This document shows, in pieces, positions 33,430 through 44,018 of a DNA stretch of 64,000 nucleotides. The stretch's first letter is position 1; the number at the start of each line of letters is the position of its first letter. The position numbers were made by a program, and so were the translations under genes. The DNA lies in NCBI GenBank assembly GCA_017893485.1, contig CM030368.1, positions 174,188,004 to 174,252,003 on the forward strand. The letters run 5' to 3'. Under the pieces are notes generated by a model. That model did no database searches. It was not told the DNA's origin and worked only from the letters and a program-made list of their open reading frames with translations. The stretch is from Hemerocallis citrina. Its lineage: Eukaryota > Streptophyta > Magnoliopsida > Asparagales > Asphodelaceae.

Positions 33430-35440
33430 TAAGGGTAAAAAAGAAAATTCTAATTACAATCCAAATCATTCTCAAACCAGTTCATTTTCTCCTCCTCCTC
33501 CTCCTTTTCTTATTTTTCTTCAATTATCTTAGGATCCCAATTAGGGTTTCCATCCCAAATTCACAATCACCCCAACAACCAAAAATGATTTTCCTCCTCC
33601 TCCTTCCCCCATCGCCGCTACCCGCCCCTTCGGCGCCGCCGTCCCCGTCCCCTTCCACCGTCGTCGTTCCTTCCCCCATCGCCGCCACCCGCCTCTAAGA
33701 AGGTATCTTTTCCGATCCCAAACCCTAGATTCCTTAATTTGATTTACTAGTATTGCATATAATGTTTGGAATTGTAGTTAGGGTTTGCTAGTTCCTGATT
33801 GGATTGATCCGATTAGGGTTTTTTTGGTATGAGTTACAGATCTGGGGGATATTACTTGATTTAGTTAGGGTTTCTTAATATGATTAAGCTTCATTTAGTT
33901 GTTAAATTTGTTGACATGTTGTACTTGATTGTTGTTCCAAATTTTGAATGGAGTGGGTTATTGCTTGTGTTTAGTGAGAAGAGTTGAAAAAATCATGTGG
34001 TCGTGAATCATGTTAATTTCTGATAATAATAAACAGGTAGCTATTTGTTGCGAATCGTGTTAAGAATTAGGTGTCTAACAGACGAAAAACACAAATTGTC
34101 TGTGATTGAATTGATCTCAGACCATAACTAGATCGTTTGTCGTTTAGGATAACTTGATAGCATCTTTAATGTTTGTGGAAAAAAAGGATGGTTTGTTGTT
34201 TTTTCCGAAGTAGATGGTCAAAAAATAACAAATTGATTTGGTTTTTAGTTTGAGGGATTCGAATTTTCTTTTATAAATTCCATCTTTCTGATTGCGGAAC
34301 TTGCAAATCCTTTAAAGAGTTGCTGATTTTGCATTCCTTTCGGGAAACTTTTGTATTTTGATAGAACACCTTCTACATGCTTGCACTCTATTATCAAGCC
34401 TTTTCAGGAAAATGTAGGATGTAGGATGTAGCTGATTTTACTTTAAGACTTCGAATTGTGGCTTAAGTGAATGCTGACACCAAGTTCGCAAGGTGAATGC
34501 TGACCGAAGGCCTCGGATGAAGGCAAGTGTAAGATTTACTAATCTCTCCTCGTAGTTTTCTTTTTCAATGATTATTTCCTTTGATTTATGGTTTTTGAAG
34601 AAGATAATTTGATACTGTAGTTATGCTCTGATACTGTTTATTCTTTTTTAGACCATTTGGGAGATGAAATTAGAACAGTAAGATGTTTATCCAATCAATA
34701 TCTTTACATATATGAGATTTAGGCTGCCAATATAGTCAGCTCATAATGTTAAACTGAAACAAAGGACTGTGCCATACTGAAATCATGTACTTACTACATC
34801 TAAAGTAGGAAATAATTGAACTCAGTGGTGATTTTTTTCTTTGAAGTTATATGTATCAGATACTTAGTTGATAGTCTATCTTTCTGGTAAATCTTTGAGA
34901 CCCTTTGTTTTGCTTTTCTTGTTTGTGCTGGCTAACAAAACAAAGTTGCTAGCTAGCTATTTGAATTGCTATTATTGCGCTTATTTCTCTTCCCCTTTCA
35001 TCCCTTTGCACTAAAAACAGTGTCAGACATCTTAAGCTCTGATTCTTTTTTCTTTTTTTTTTGTTTCATGCAGGGACGATTTGTTAAAAGGCCCGATCTT
35101 CTCTAGGAAGCAATTGAGGGAGAAAGCCAATGAGATTTTAGTTTATGAAGAGTTTGAATTTATAGACTTTACAAAGTTTTGCCACTTTAGTTGGAAGGAA
35201 TGAAGGAACACTCGGAAAGTTTTTGGAGGCACATCAAGTTAACCTGAACTTTTTGTAAAAGGAGAGAAATCTTACGAACTTCTTTTTCTAATCCATTAAA
35301 GAACTCTGCACAGTTGATATATTTTTGCCCTTTCTCTCATCCTCTATTGATATATTAAAGGATTATAAAGCTTAGCAAGGTGGTTGTACTATTCAAGTAT
35401 AATCTCATTGAAATGTCTATTCCAAAATTAAAGAATCTGT
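33430..35440 (+). other. 5' part of the CACTA cargo, no confident exon
   Basis: 33480-33720 is CT- and CCG-rich with an ATG at about 33584 (MIFLLLLPPS..., Pro-rich, stops after about 38 codons) and a possible donor 'aag|gtatctttt' at 33700. This resembles the first exon of a plant gene. 35075-35200 follows an AG acceptor and could read LLKGPIFSRKQLREKANEIL, but the family is unknown. The rest is intron-like. Confidence 0.35.
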
Positions 35441-35450
35441 GTTGTTGTAG

Positions 35451-35627
35451 GTCAAATTATTAAACAAACTAGCTTCTGCAAGAGCTGCTGGCTCAACTGG
35501 TGGCAGCAAAGTTTTCACAGACTTAGTAGAGGGGCTTGAGGAACTAGGTGTGGCTGTGGAACACAGGCTAAAGATAGACCAAAACCATCCAGATCTTAAA
35601 GGAGGGTTTGCTTATGTCCATGATTAG
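35451..35627 (+). pseudogene. exon-like piece inside the CACTA element, family unknown
   Basis: After 'ttgttgtag' a frame of 58 codons reads VKLLNKLASARAAGSTGGSK, VFTDLVEGLEELGVAVEHRL and KIDQNHPDLKGGFAYVHD, then TAG. The composition is that of a real globular protein (Gly, Leu, charged residues), unlike the AT-rich surroundings. I do not recognise the family and assign no function. A stop at the end with no donor suggests truncation or a mutated splice site. Confidence 0.45.
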
Positions 35628-35952
35628 ATTGAACATTGATGTGAATCTATTTTTTCTTCAAGCTACTTCTGGTTCATAGTATACTTAATTTTGCAATAAT
35701 TTACTTGCTTCAGTAGTAAAGAACAAAACTTAAAAGCTAATGTGGATAGCACATGATTTAAGAATATTTTCCGACTTTTGGCTTTAGTGTTTATCGTCGT
35801 GATATATGCTTGTTGTTGTACAATTATTAACTATTATCCATGAATAATCTACTGATGCCACACACGCGCACCGACAATCTCTATTTTTTGCAAATCTGAC
35901 AATTATTTGAGTATGATAACGATAAGTTCTTACATCTCATTTGCTGGTCCAG

Positions 35953-36049
35953 ATCTTTCCGTGAGTATGGGGAAGCAGTTCTCAAGCATTTGGAGAATGG
36001 GATTATTTCTGACCCAAGATTACAGAAAGCTCCTATCAATTATGAAGGC
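35953..36049 (+). pseudogene. second exon-like piece inside the CACTA element
   Basis: It is bounded by 'ggtccag' (acceptor) and 'gaaggc|gtaagt' (consensus donor). It reads SFREYGEAVLKHLENGIISD PRLQKAPINYEG without stops, about 32 codons. With the piece at 35451-35627 this makes capture of a multi-exon host gene likely. Family not recognised. Confidence 0.45.
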
Positions 36050-38711
36050 GTAAGTTTTATATCCTCTTTATTAATATATTCCTAATGAGCATCTTTAAGG
36101 GATTTACTTGTGGAGGTTTGCACAAAATCATTTTCTTATACTATATGCTCTAGGCCTCATATTAGTAACATTATTTTTCTAGCAAACCCAGACATGCCAC
36201 ACTAACCATGCTAACAAAGTAACATTTGTGGATCTAAACGAGGCCTATTTCACAATGCACAAAAGATATATAAATGCGGAGAAGATGTTCGTGTCTTGTG
36301 TTGCGCAATTCATTGATTACCTTAGGATTTGGACATGGGTTTATAGTTACTTGTCATATTGTGGTTGTGAAAACATCTAAAATTGTATGGAAACATTTCT
36401 TGTAGTTTTTGTCCTTCTGAAAAAAGTAATCTCACTATCCATATCAAATAGAAGTACTAGTACAATAAATTTATATTACTTGGGTTTTTAAATAGTCAAA
36501 GATATAGTTCACAAAGGTTTTCCTTCAAATTCAAAGAAAATAATAGAAAGATTAATAGCTAACAAAATAATACCATTATTTGAAGAGTAAATATTGAGAT
36601 GAATAGGAACTGGGGAAATTTGTTTGGACCTTCCAGTCAGTCTGTCAGTTTCATCTTTAATTTCCTCGCGGACAAGAGCTGCATTAGAATAGTGGTTGTT
36701 AAGCGAAACTTGATTGGACGAATTTTAAAACTTCAAGTTAAAAGTGATCTTAACCAGTGAAAGCCAATAACCACAGCATTAACTATTGTTTGATACTTTG
36801 ATTTGATATATTTAACAAAGAATATTTGCGTTATGATAATCATGGTTGAATCTAGAACTGAAACTAGAAAGGGAATTTCAATCCATGGCATATCTCACAT
36901 AGAATGGTCTCACTCAAAGCTCAAATCTAGATCTCAACATAGATTAGTGTTTGCTAATGTCTCTGGGTTAAGTCCAGAAAACTGATGCTTTAATCAGATC
37001 CTCATCAAATCAAACACATGAAAAGTCACAATACTAAATTATTAATTTATTATAGCATCTGTCTTAAAACACTAACTCAGGATAACCATTTATATGAATG
37101 TCGGTAAACTGATAGACTCACTTGAAAATCAGTATAAACATTTATATGCTTGTAGCTACTGTCAGTAAACATTATACCCTTAGAAGTTAAGGTAGTATTT
37201 GGTTAAGGGGAAATTACGATAACTTGAACTTGAGCTATCTTTGCATTCAGAATTTTGCAACTTGATGAGTGTTGTTGCGGACTGATTCAAGCCTCAAAAC
37301 CATATCAACTTGATGAGTGTCAGTAAACATTATACTCTATTATCATTCAAGGTAGGAATATCTTTGATAAAGGGAAATGGTTTTTGAACTTCTCCTTATG
37401 CAAATGTGTATTAAATAAATGCATAGTGCATTTATAACTCAGAAGTCTATATATATTTATTCTAGTACAAAATCTATTCACGAGCGTCATGTATAATTCG
37501 TGAAGACTTTCAGCTCTTTATGGTGCTGCAGACAAAGAAGAGATGCTTGATATGCTAGATATAGTCGCATATTTCTAGTTTCATTCCCTTAACTGATTTT
37601 GGATGTTTCCTCTGCTACATGATCTGCGAACATTTTTAAAAAGGGTGCAATAATGGCTGTAGAATTTAGTGAAGGAATCATATGCTCCCTGTTAGCTCCC
37701 CTAATTTTTAAATCTAATTTCTTCAAGATGCCAAAGGTGAGGTTTTGTTGTGATTCAGTAATGTTAGTGATTTTAAATATGTTGTATCCTACTTTCAAAG
37801 TGCCAAATAGATATGAATATAAGTAAGGACTTGTTCTGTATCCTAAGTCTAAAAAATGATTGTTAATAACCTGCAACTTTTTCAAAGTGTTGCTCATTAT
37901 GCATGTAAGCTCGACCCAGACTCAAAGCCCTGGATTCATTTGTTCTTTTTCTTCCTGAAATATTCAGAATAAGTAATGTTAGGCTTTAGCGAGGATTGAA
38001 TATGTCCTATTCATTTGCAAATAGCATTTAAAATGTTACGCACATTTGAGCAAGTAGGAAAGGAAGTGCTCACTGAAACACCCAAACGAGATTGCTGTGT
38101 TTGGCTGAAGGCTCTCTCGCTTACCCTTTAGAGGTTGCTGGGAAAGTTCTCAACAGCATGACGCTTGATGTGATACTCCAGGTCTTAATTAACTACTAAC
38201 TCAGTTCCTTACCAAAGAAATTACTAACTCAACTCAGTAGGTTGAAATTGACAGTCTTTCCTGAGCTAGGGAATTTATGTGTATAGCAATTCTGCAACTT
38301 AGGCTGAATCATTAATATATATATGTTAGTAGCAGTTTAGTAACATATGTTAGTAGCATGCTCCAACATTACACACATGAATCTTATGTTTGACATTTTT
38401 TCTTCTACATTTGCAGATTGGAGACGTCGTGGATGAAACGAAGAGTGCGAGTTGTGTTGATGTTAGGCACTCAAGAATTTTTTGTCGTCAGTTTTAAGTT
38501 TGCGAGTTGTGTTGATGTTAGGCACTCAAGAATTTTTTGTCATCAGTTTTAAGTTTATTGGATGAACTTTTGTATCGGTTTATTGTGTAGATATTTCTAT
38601 GTTGGTATGTTTTTATATATTTGTACACAAATTTGTGAAACTTTTATAGTTATAATGGTGTGTTGACATTTTCGATAAATCGATTTTTATTTGTATCCAT
38701 AGATTTTTTTT
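36050..38711. other. CACTA interior, mainly intron-like, with one short tandem duplication
   Basis: AT-rich. A possible remnant near 36184-36270 reads codon-like sequence (VTFVDLNEAYFTMHKRYIN). At 38435-38545 a ~55-bp unit (gcgagttgtgttgatgttag, ggcactcaagaattttttg) is repeated twice in tandem. The minus-strand frame at 37589-37897 shows no family features and is not called. Confidence 0.4.
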
Positions 38712-39075
38712 TGTATACAGTTAAAACGAAATAGCATTCCTAAAATGCTATAAAAAACCACAAATATCAAAACGATAGCATTTTAAAAATGTTGTATGTT
38801 TGATTCTATTACTGGATTGTCTAACGATAGCGTTGCCGAAATGCTATAAATTTTATAGCGTTTTAACAAAACGCTATAGAAACTATAGCGTTTGCCGAAC
38901 GCTATAGATTCTATAGCATTTTACAAAACGCTATAGAATCTATAGCGTTTTACAAACGCTATACATTCTATAGCGTTTGGTCAAAACGCTATAGAGTTAT
39001 TATAGCGGGGCTTTCGATAGCGTTTGTAAAACGCTATCGTAGGTCTACTATAGCATTTTATGAATGATATTAAAT
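38712..39075. repeat. right subterminal hairpin repeats of the CACTA element
   Basis: At least eight inverted copies of the 10-mer ctatagcgtt/aacgctatag and variants with gcatttt occur between 38745 and 39060, spaced by 10-20 bp. Such repeats are transposase-binding sites in CACTA elements. Confidence 0.85.
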
Positions 39076-39246
39076 GTCATATTTTTTGTTGTGATCTTTG
39101 ATGATAGATTGTAGACACGAATCTGTATTAAGATTTAAAGTAAATAGTCTATTTCTAGACATGTTAACTTTTGTAATTGTTTCTCCTTTACTTTTGATGG
39201 TGAGAGAGAAATCCTTCGGATGGATGTCGTAGCCTCTTTCGAGAAG

Positions 39247-40524
39247 CTATCCCAGACTTAGAACATTGTTACGTAATATAGGTACATAATAAACATCAGA
39301 AATGTACCTATGATCACCGGCTTTTATCTGGATCATAATATCGCCCTTTCCTTGAACAGAGATCTTGGACTTGTCACCAAAAGTAACTTCACCTCCAACT
39401 GATTCATTTACCTCAGTGAAGAATTCCTTGACGCCGCACATATGATTGCTAGCACCTGAGTCCAAGTACCAAACATTTTGGCTCTTGTTCTCATGGTCTT
39501 TGTATGCGAGCAGGACTACCGAGTTGTCTCCTCGATCTTCTGCGATGAAATTCATCTGCTCTGCTACTCTTTTGGATTTTTCTGGACAATTATAACTGAA
39601 GTGGCCATATCTTATGTAGTTGAAGCGCTACGACTGGGATCTATCTCTTTGGTTGTATCTCCCACGTCCTCTTGTTCGTGCACCTCTCCCTCTTGCTTGA
39701 AAGATGGATTGTTCACGGTCAACGTAACGACCTTGGTATTGAGTTCTCTGATTGTACTGCATGCCACGACCTCGTTGAAAATTTGAGTTGCCTCTGTAGC
39801 TGCCTCTTCCTCTGTAGCTTCGATCGATCTCGGCTTCTTTGTTGATCATCTGAAATTGTTCGTTGACTTTGAAGAGCTTCCTCCAAATTTTCTCCATGGT
39901 TCTGATTTATTCTTTGTTCATGGGCTTGAAGTGAACCTTGTAACTCAGCAATAGAAATTCTTGAAAGATCTTTTGATTCTTCAATAGCAGCAACTACGTA
40001 ATCAAATTTTGGAACTAATAATCTTAGAATTTTTTCAAGTATTCTAGTATCATCAAAATTTTCTCCATTTCGTTTCATTTGATTAGTAATTGTTTGCACT
40101 CTATTGAAGAAATCTAAAATAGTCTCACCAACTTTCATTTTCAAATTTTCAAATTTTCAAAGTCAACTCGCAAGGCTTGTAATCGTACCTTCTTTGCTTT
40201 TTCGGCTCCTTGATACGAACTTTTTAAAATCTCCCATGCATGTTTTGAGGTACTCACATCTGATATCTTCTCGAACACAGATTCTTCAACTCCTTGGTAG
40301 ATTAGGAACAATGCTTTTTTGTCCCTTTTTCGAGTTTTCTTTAACTCGGTCTTCTGAACGGTTGGAAGTGCTGCTTCGGCAGTGTGTGACTCCAGATCAG
40401 TATAGCCAGTTTCAACCAGCTCCCACAAATCTTGCGAGACAAGCAAGAATCTCATCTAGATGCTCCAATTATCATAGTTGGTCTTCATCAACTTATGAAT
40501 ATGCGGCTGGATCATGTTTGTCAT
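39247..40524 (-). pseudogene. copia gag and protease
   Basis: From the ATG at 40524 (MTNMIQPHIHKLMKTNYDNW) a TAG replaces a likely Gln, then MRFLLVSQDLWELVETGY opens the UBN2-type gag core (KALFLIYQGVEESVFEKISD, AWEILKSSYQG, LLVPKFDYVVAAIEES). An Arg/Gly/Gln-rich stretch leads to a zinc knuckle in which both leading cysteines are lost (RFNYIRYGHFSYNC, near 39610-39655). Protease follows with WYLDSGASNHMC (about 39450-39475), the catalytic Asp intact, up to YYVPILRNNVLSLG. Gag packages the RNA and protease matures the polyprotein. The frame is broken by several stops and a shift near 39900. Confidence 0.88.
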
Positions 40525-40567
40525 ATTGTACACGAGCTCTTCGGTGAACTCCGATCGATTGAACAGG

Positions 40568-40579
40568 GCTCTGATACCA
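40568..40579 (-). other. copia primer binding site
   Basis: GCTCTGATACCA on the + strand, the tRNA-iMet complement on the minus strand, three bases from the 5' LTR edge at 40583. Confidence 0.9.
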
Positions 40580-40582
40580 GTT

Positions 40583-40970
40583 TGTTGGAAGAGAGTAGGA
40601 ATTTTGTTGAGCTAAATGGCAAATAAATTGGAAATTGGAAACTTGTATTATATTTTATTATAACAACAAGAAAACTCTTCACTCTTTTCTAAAATTGATG
40701 TTACTACACCTTACAAATATACACTCTCTTCTTCTTTTTTTCTACTTCTTTCTTGTTCTTGTCTTGCTTGATTTTTTCTTCTTCCTAAACCTCCTATTTA
40801 TAGGAACGATAGAAGAGTAACTGACAAACTCTTCAATCTCCTCTCTCCCGTTTTTCTTTGTGGAACCAAACCCTGCCACATTTTTCCAAAGGCACCAAAC
40901 CCTGCCACATTTTTTCAAACAATGTTTGGTGGGTGGGGCCCACCTCACCAAACATGTTGAACAACCATCA
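40583..40970 (-). repeat. 5' LTR of the copia element
   Basis: 388 bp, collinear with 30134-30524. ATCAC follows immediately at 40971-40975. Confidence 0.93.
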
Positions 40971-41021
40971 ATCACAAGGAACAAAGCAACCAACTCGTGC
41001 CATCAATACATTGACACCAAC
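40971..41021 (-). pseudogene. MSH2 exon, 5' part (interrupted exon)
   Basis: On the minus strand, after a ..ATAG acceptor (41022-41025), the sequence reads VGVNVLMARVGCFVPC and the first base(s) of the next codon, then hits the copia insertion. Removing the element and one ATCAC copy restores a 111-nt exon with both splice sites intact. The preceding exon (Walker A, GPNMGGKST-type) is not found between 41022 and 41225 or beyond the LINE. The locus is therefore an isolated MSH2 exon, either a gene remnant or a transposed fragment. Confidence 0.88.
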
Positions 41022-43749
41022 CTATGAACATATATAAGAATGTCATTCCACAGCTTTAAACATATTATCTTTTGGCAATGGATTGGAGCAGTAGATGATG
41101 AAGAAACAAAAAGTTTAATCTCGCGAAAGGATTAGTCAACTTTCTATCAAGTTTGAGAATCCTTTTGCGTTGTTTAAGAATAATAACAATAGTCTTCTCA
41201 TAAGAGTTTCCAGTGGCCAAATGCTCCTGATTTTAGGGACCCTCTCTCTCCTCTCTCCCTCCCCTATCCCCCTTCCAACCTCAGCCTCCATTGTCCTCTT
41301 CCCCACCCCGACCACCGGTTACTCCCACCTCCACACCTCTTCATCCTAAACTAGTCCTTCTACCACCATCCTCTCACATTCTGCTGTCCTAAACCCCCCT
41401 TCTCCCACCACCCTGGTCCTTTCCTTCATCTTCTTTCCAATTAGCAGCCCCCACCTTAACAACACCTTCACCATCTTACCTTCATCTTCTTCTTCCCTTC
41501 CACCAACTTTAGTCTGGCCATGAGAGAGGTGCACTTGCGCAACAGAGGGGGGCAAGGCCTTGGGTGCCATGTGAATACAACAGCGACGAAGAAAGGCGAC
41601 ACCCACGCAGTAGACATGCTCAGGAAGATGCCAGAGGGGTAGGCCTGAGGGATGGGCTTAAGGAGAGGTCTCCAGCAAGGCACCAAGACGTGAGGAAGGA
41701 GGGGGGAGGTCATCGCCGCTGCCAGCCACCGTAACATCCCCTTTTTAGGGGAGAGGAGGTCGTGGTCAGCGACGACAGAGGTCCAGATCCCCTATAAAAC
41801 CTACACCAAAGCCCAATGTCAGCCCATGACAACAACTCCATCAGATAAGCTCCCCTTACAACCAATACCATCGCAACCCTTAACATAGGATCTCCCCCGC
41901 CCTCTCACCTCAATACCAGCATAACACCCACAACTCTACCACTAACCAGGTCTCCTGCCATGATTAATTCACCATCTAAGTTCTCTGAGAAAGAACTTTT
42001 AGTGACGTTGAATTGAGATTTGAAGCAAGGGAAAGGAGATTACGGATAAGGAGGAGGAGGGTGAGGAACCATGGTAGGTTTACCACTCAAAATCATCAAA
42101 GAAGTACGACCTTCTAAGGGGGAAGAGTTGGAACCTTTCATGTCCTTTGTGCGGCGATCAACACAGAATGCCCGATCGGGGTCTTTGTGTGCTTCGAATG
42201 CAAAGAACCTGGGCACAGAGTTCTTGATTACGCCATTAGCAGTGGCAAGAGGAAATTATGAGGGACGGAGGATAAGCATCTGATGGCGAGGAAATGAGAA
42301 TCTGTTCACGCCATTGTGTCAGTAATTGGCAAGATGAAGGCAGCCAGAGAAAGACTGAAGTGCGCCCTGGGTGTCATTAGGGCGGTACAGGGTAGACCTT
42401 CGACTGAGGAGATTGTAACGGGGCTGCGATGTCTATCAGACTCATTCAACCGAAGGAGGTGGGAGCTTAACAAAGTTAAGGACTTTTGGATTACCGAGTT
42501 TTCAACGACCGAGGGGGTTGGAGCACAGACACGCAGGGAGGTTATTAAGATCATTGGAGGTAGATACAGGATCTCCATTAAACAATGGACGGGAAGAGAG
42601 GGTTCTGTTCAACAGGAAATGGAGATGGTAGAGTAGATCAGGCTTATGGGCTTCCCTCTTCGCTGTTGGGAGTTAGGAGGGTTCCAAGACATTATTAGAA
42701 AGTTTGGGGTGGTTTTGGAGGTCGATGAACAGACGGATAAGCAAAAACGGGGCTATGCCAGAGTTTGGATAGGCTGCAACGGGGTTAACAACATTCTGAC
42801 CACAATCAAGGCGATGGAGTACCTGTGCTATCTTGTGGAGGTGATCGTCGAGGATGAAGTACATCAACCTACTCCGGTGGGAGGGGGAAGGCGAAAAAAG
42901 GTGGTTAAGCAGCTGTTCAACGATGGGGAGGCGAAGGCATCTGAAAGCGCTAAACCAAAAAGCACAGGGATGGAGGAAGAAGAAGAGCGGTTCGAGTGCG
43001 CTGAACCGGTGGCTTCATTCGACCCGGTTCTTGGCATCAATAGCCAGCCACTGATCAACAGGGGACGTGTTATGGGAGCCGATCCAACGGGTGACGAGTT
43101 CTCTTTTGGAAAACCCGGCACGGTACTGCATAAAGGAGTGGGTCCCACTTTAGCGCTATCTAGGTGAGGCAGTACACTAGGTGTCGTGTGATTCAAGGGG
43201 TTGGGGGATTATGAACCACATCAGTCGATCCCATTGTGTCGAGCCATCTCAGTCGCAGGATTTGAGGGGGGGCCCAGTACTTTGGACGTGGGTGGTACGA
43301 TGGACAAGGGCTTGGGGCTCGAGAGCGAGGGGATGGAGCGCCGTTCGCAAAATGAAAAAAAAGGTGCCAAATTCAATTTCGACAGAGCAGGTGTTGGGCA
43401 AAGTTAAGAGAGTGGGCTGCGTTGATAGCACTTCTATTGGTGATCATTTGGGCCAACTTCAGATTGAGGGTGGGCCGGGTTCTAAGCCACAGATGGGCCT
43501 TAATAAGGATGGGTTAAGCCACATAGAGACTAACAAATAAACTAATGTACCAGAAGTTGCACTAGGGGTACTATCCTGGTTAACAAAGCTTGCACTAGGG
43601 TTATTGTAGAGGAAGCAGTTGAGGAGGAAGGGGCTAATATTGACGCACTACTCAAACAAGAGGTCAAAAAGAGAGTGCAAAGAGAGGTCAAAAAGAGGGT
43701 AAAGGCAATGCTGGGACACTGCGCTACGGATAAAAAATCTCTCTCGGAT

Positions 43750-43944
43750 TGTAACCCCCTTCCCGCAAATACGTATTTTCTGAATATTTTTTGTATTTCG
43801 ATATTATAAATTCATTATTTGTTAAAATCATTTTGGATTTTACATTAAAGTATTTTTCTAATCGAAAATTTATTCATTTCGAATAACGATGTGTTTTGAT
43901 CTTATTTTCTAGATCTTATTGATCAACTATTTGTGTTTGAGTCC

Positions 43945-44018
<74 letters not shown>

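Larger units (their letters stand above)
33221..39093 (+). mobile_element. non-autonomous CACTA element with gene-like cargo
   Basis: It starts CACTACAACA at 33221 and ends TTTTTTGTTGTG at 39093, i.e. CAC(ta missing)AACAAAAAA inverted. ATC flanks both sides (33218-33220 and 39094-39096), the 3-bp CACTA target duplication. Copia protease (ends near 39247) and integrase coding sequence resume on either side. Subterminal hairpin repeats (tatagcgttt / aaacgctata and weaker gcatttt/aaaatgc) crowd both ends (33240-33410 and 38715-39060). No transposase is seen. The interior looks like a gene: CT-rich 5'-UTR-like sequence at 33480-33720, AT-rich intron-like DNA and exon-like pieces. The right terminal repeat has lost two bases, which may block excision. 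Confidence 0.85.
30134..40970 (-). mobile_element. full-length Ty1/copia element inserted in the MSH2 exon
   Basis: LTRs at 30134-30524 and 40583-40970 (TGTTGGAAGAG...AACCATCA on the + strand) match along their whole length. ATCAC is duplicated outside (30129-30133 and 40971-40975). The minus strand has a tRNA-iMet primer site, then gag, protease, integrase, reverse transcriptase and RNase H in copia order, then the tract tttgagggggag next to the 3' LTR. Protease and integrase regions are separated by the CACTA element at 33221-39093. The underlying element is about 5.0 kb. Stops occur in nearly every domain, so it is inactive. Confidence 0.95.

Noticed and set aside
37589..37897. 102-codon minus-strand ORF in the CACTA interior
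   Set aside because: No recognisable family, opposite to the exon-like cargo, and composition like the intron-like surroundings.
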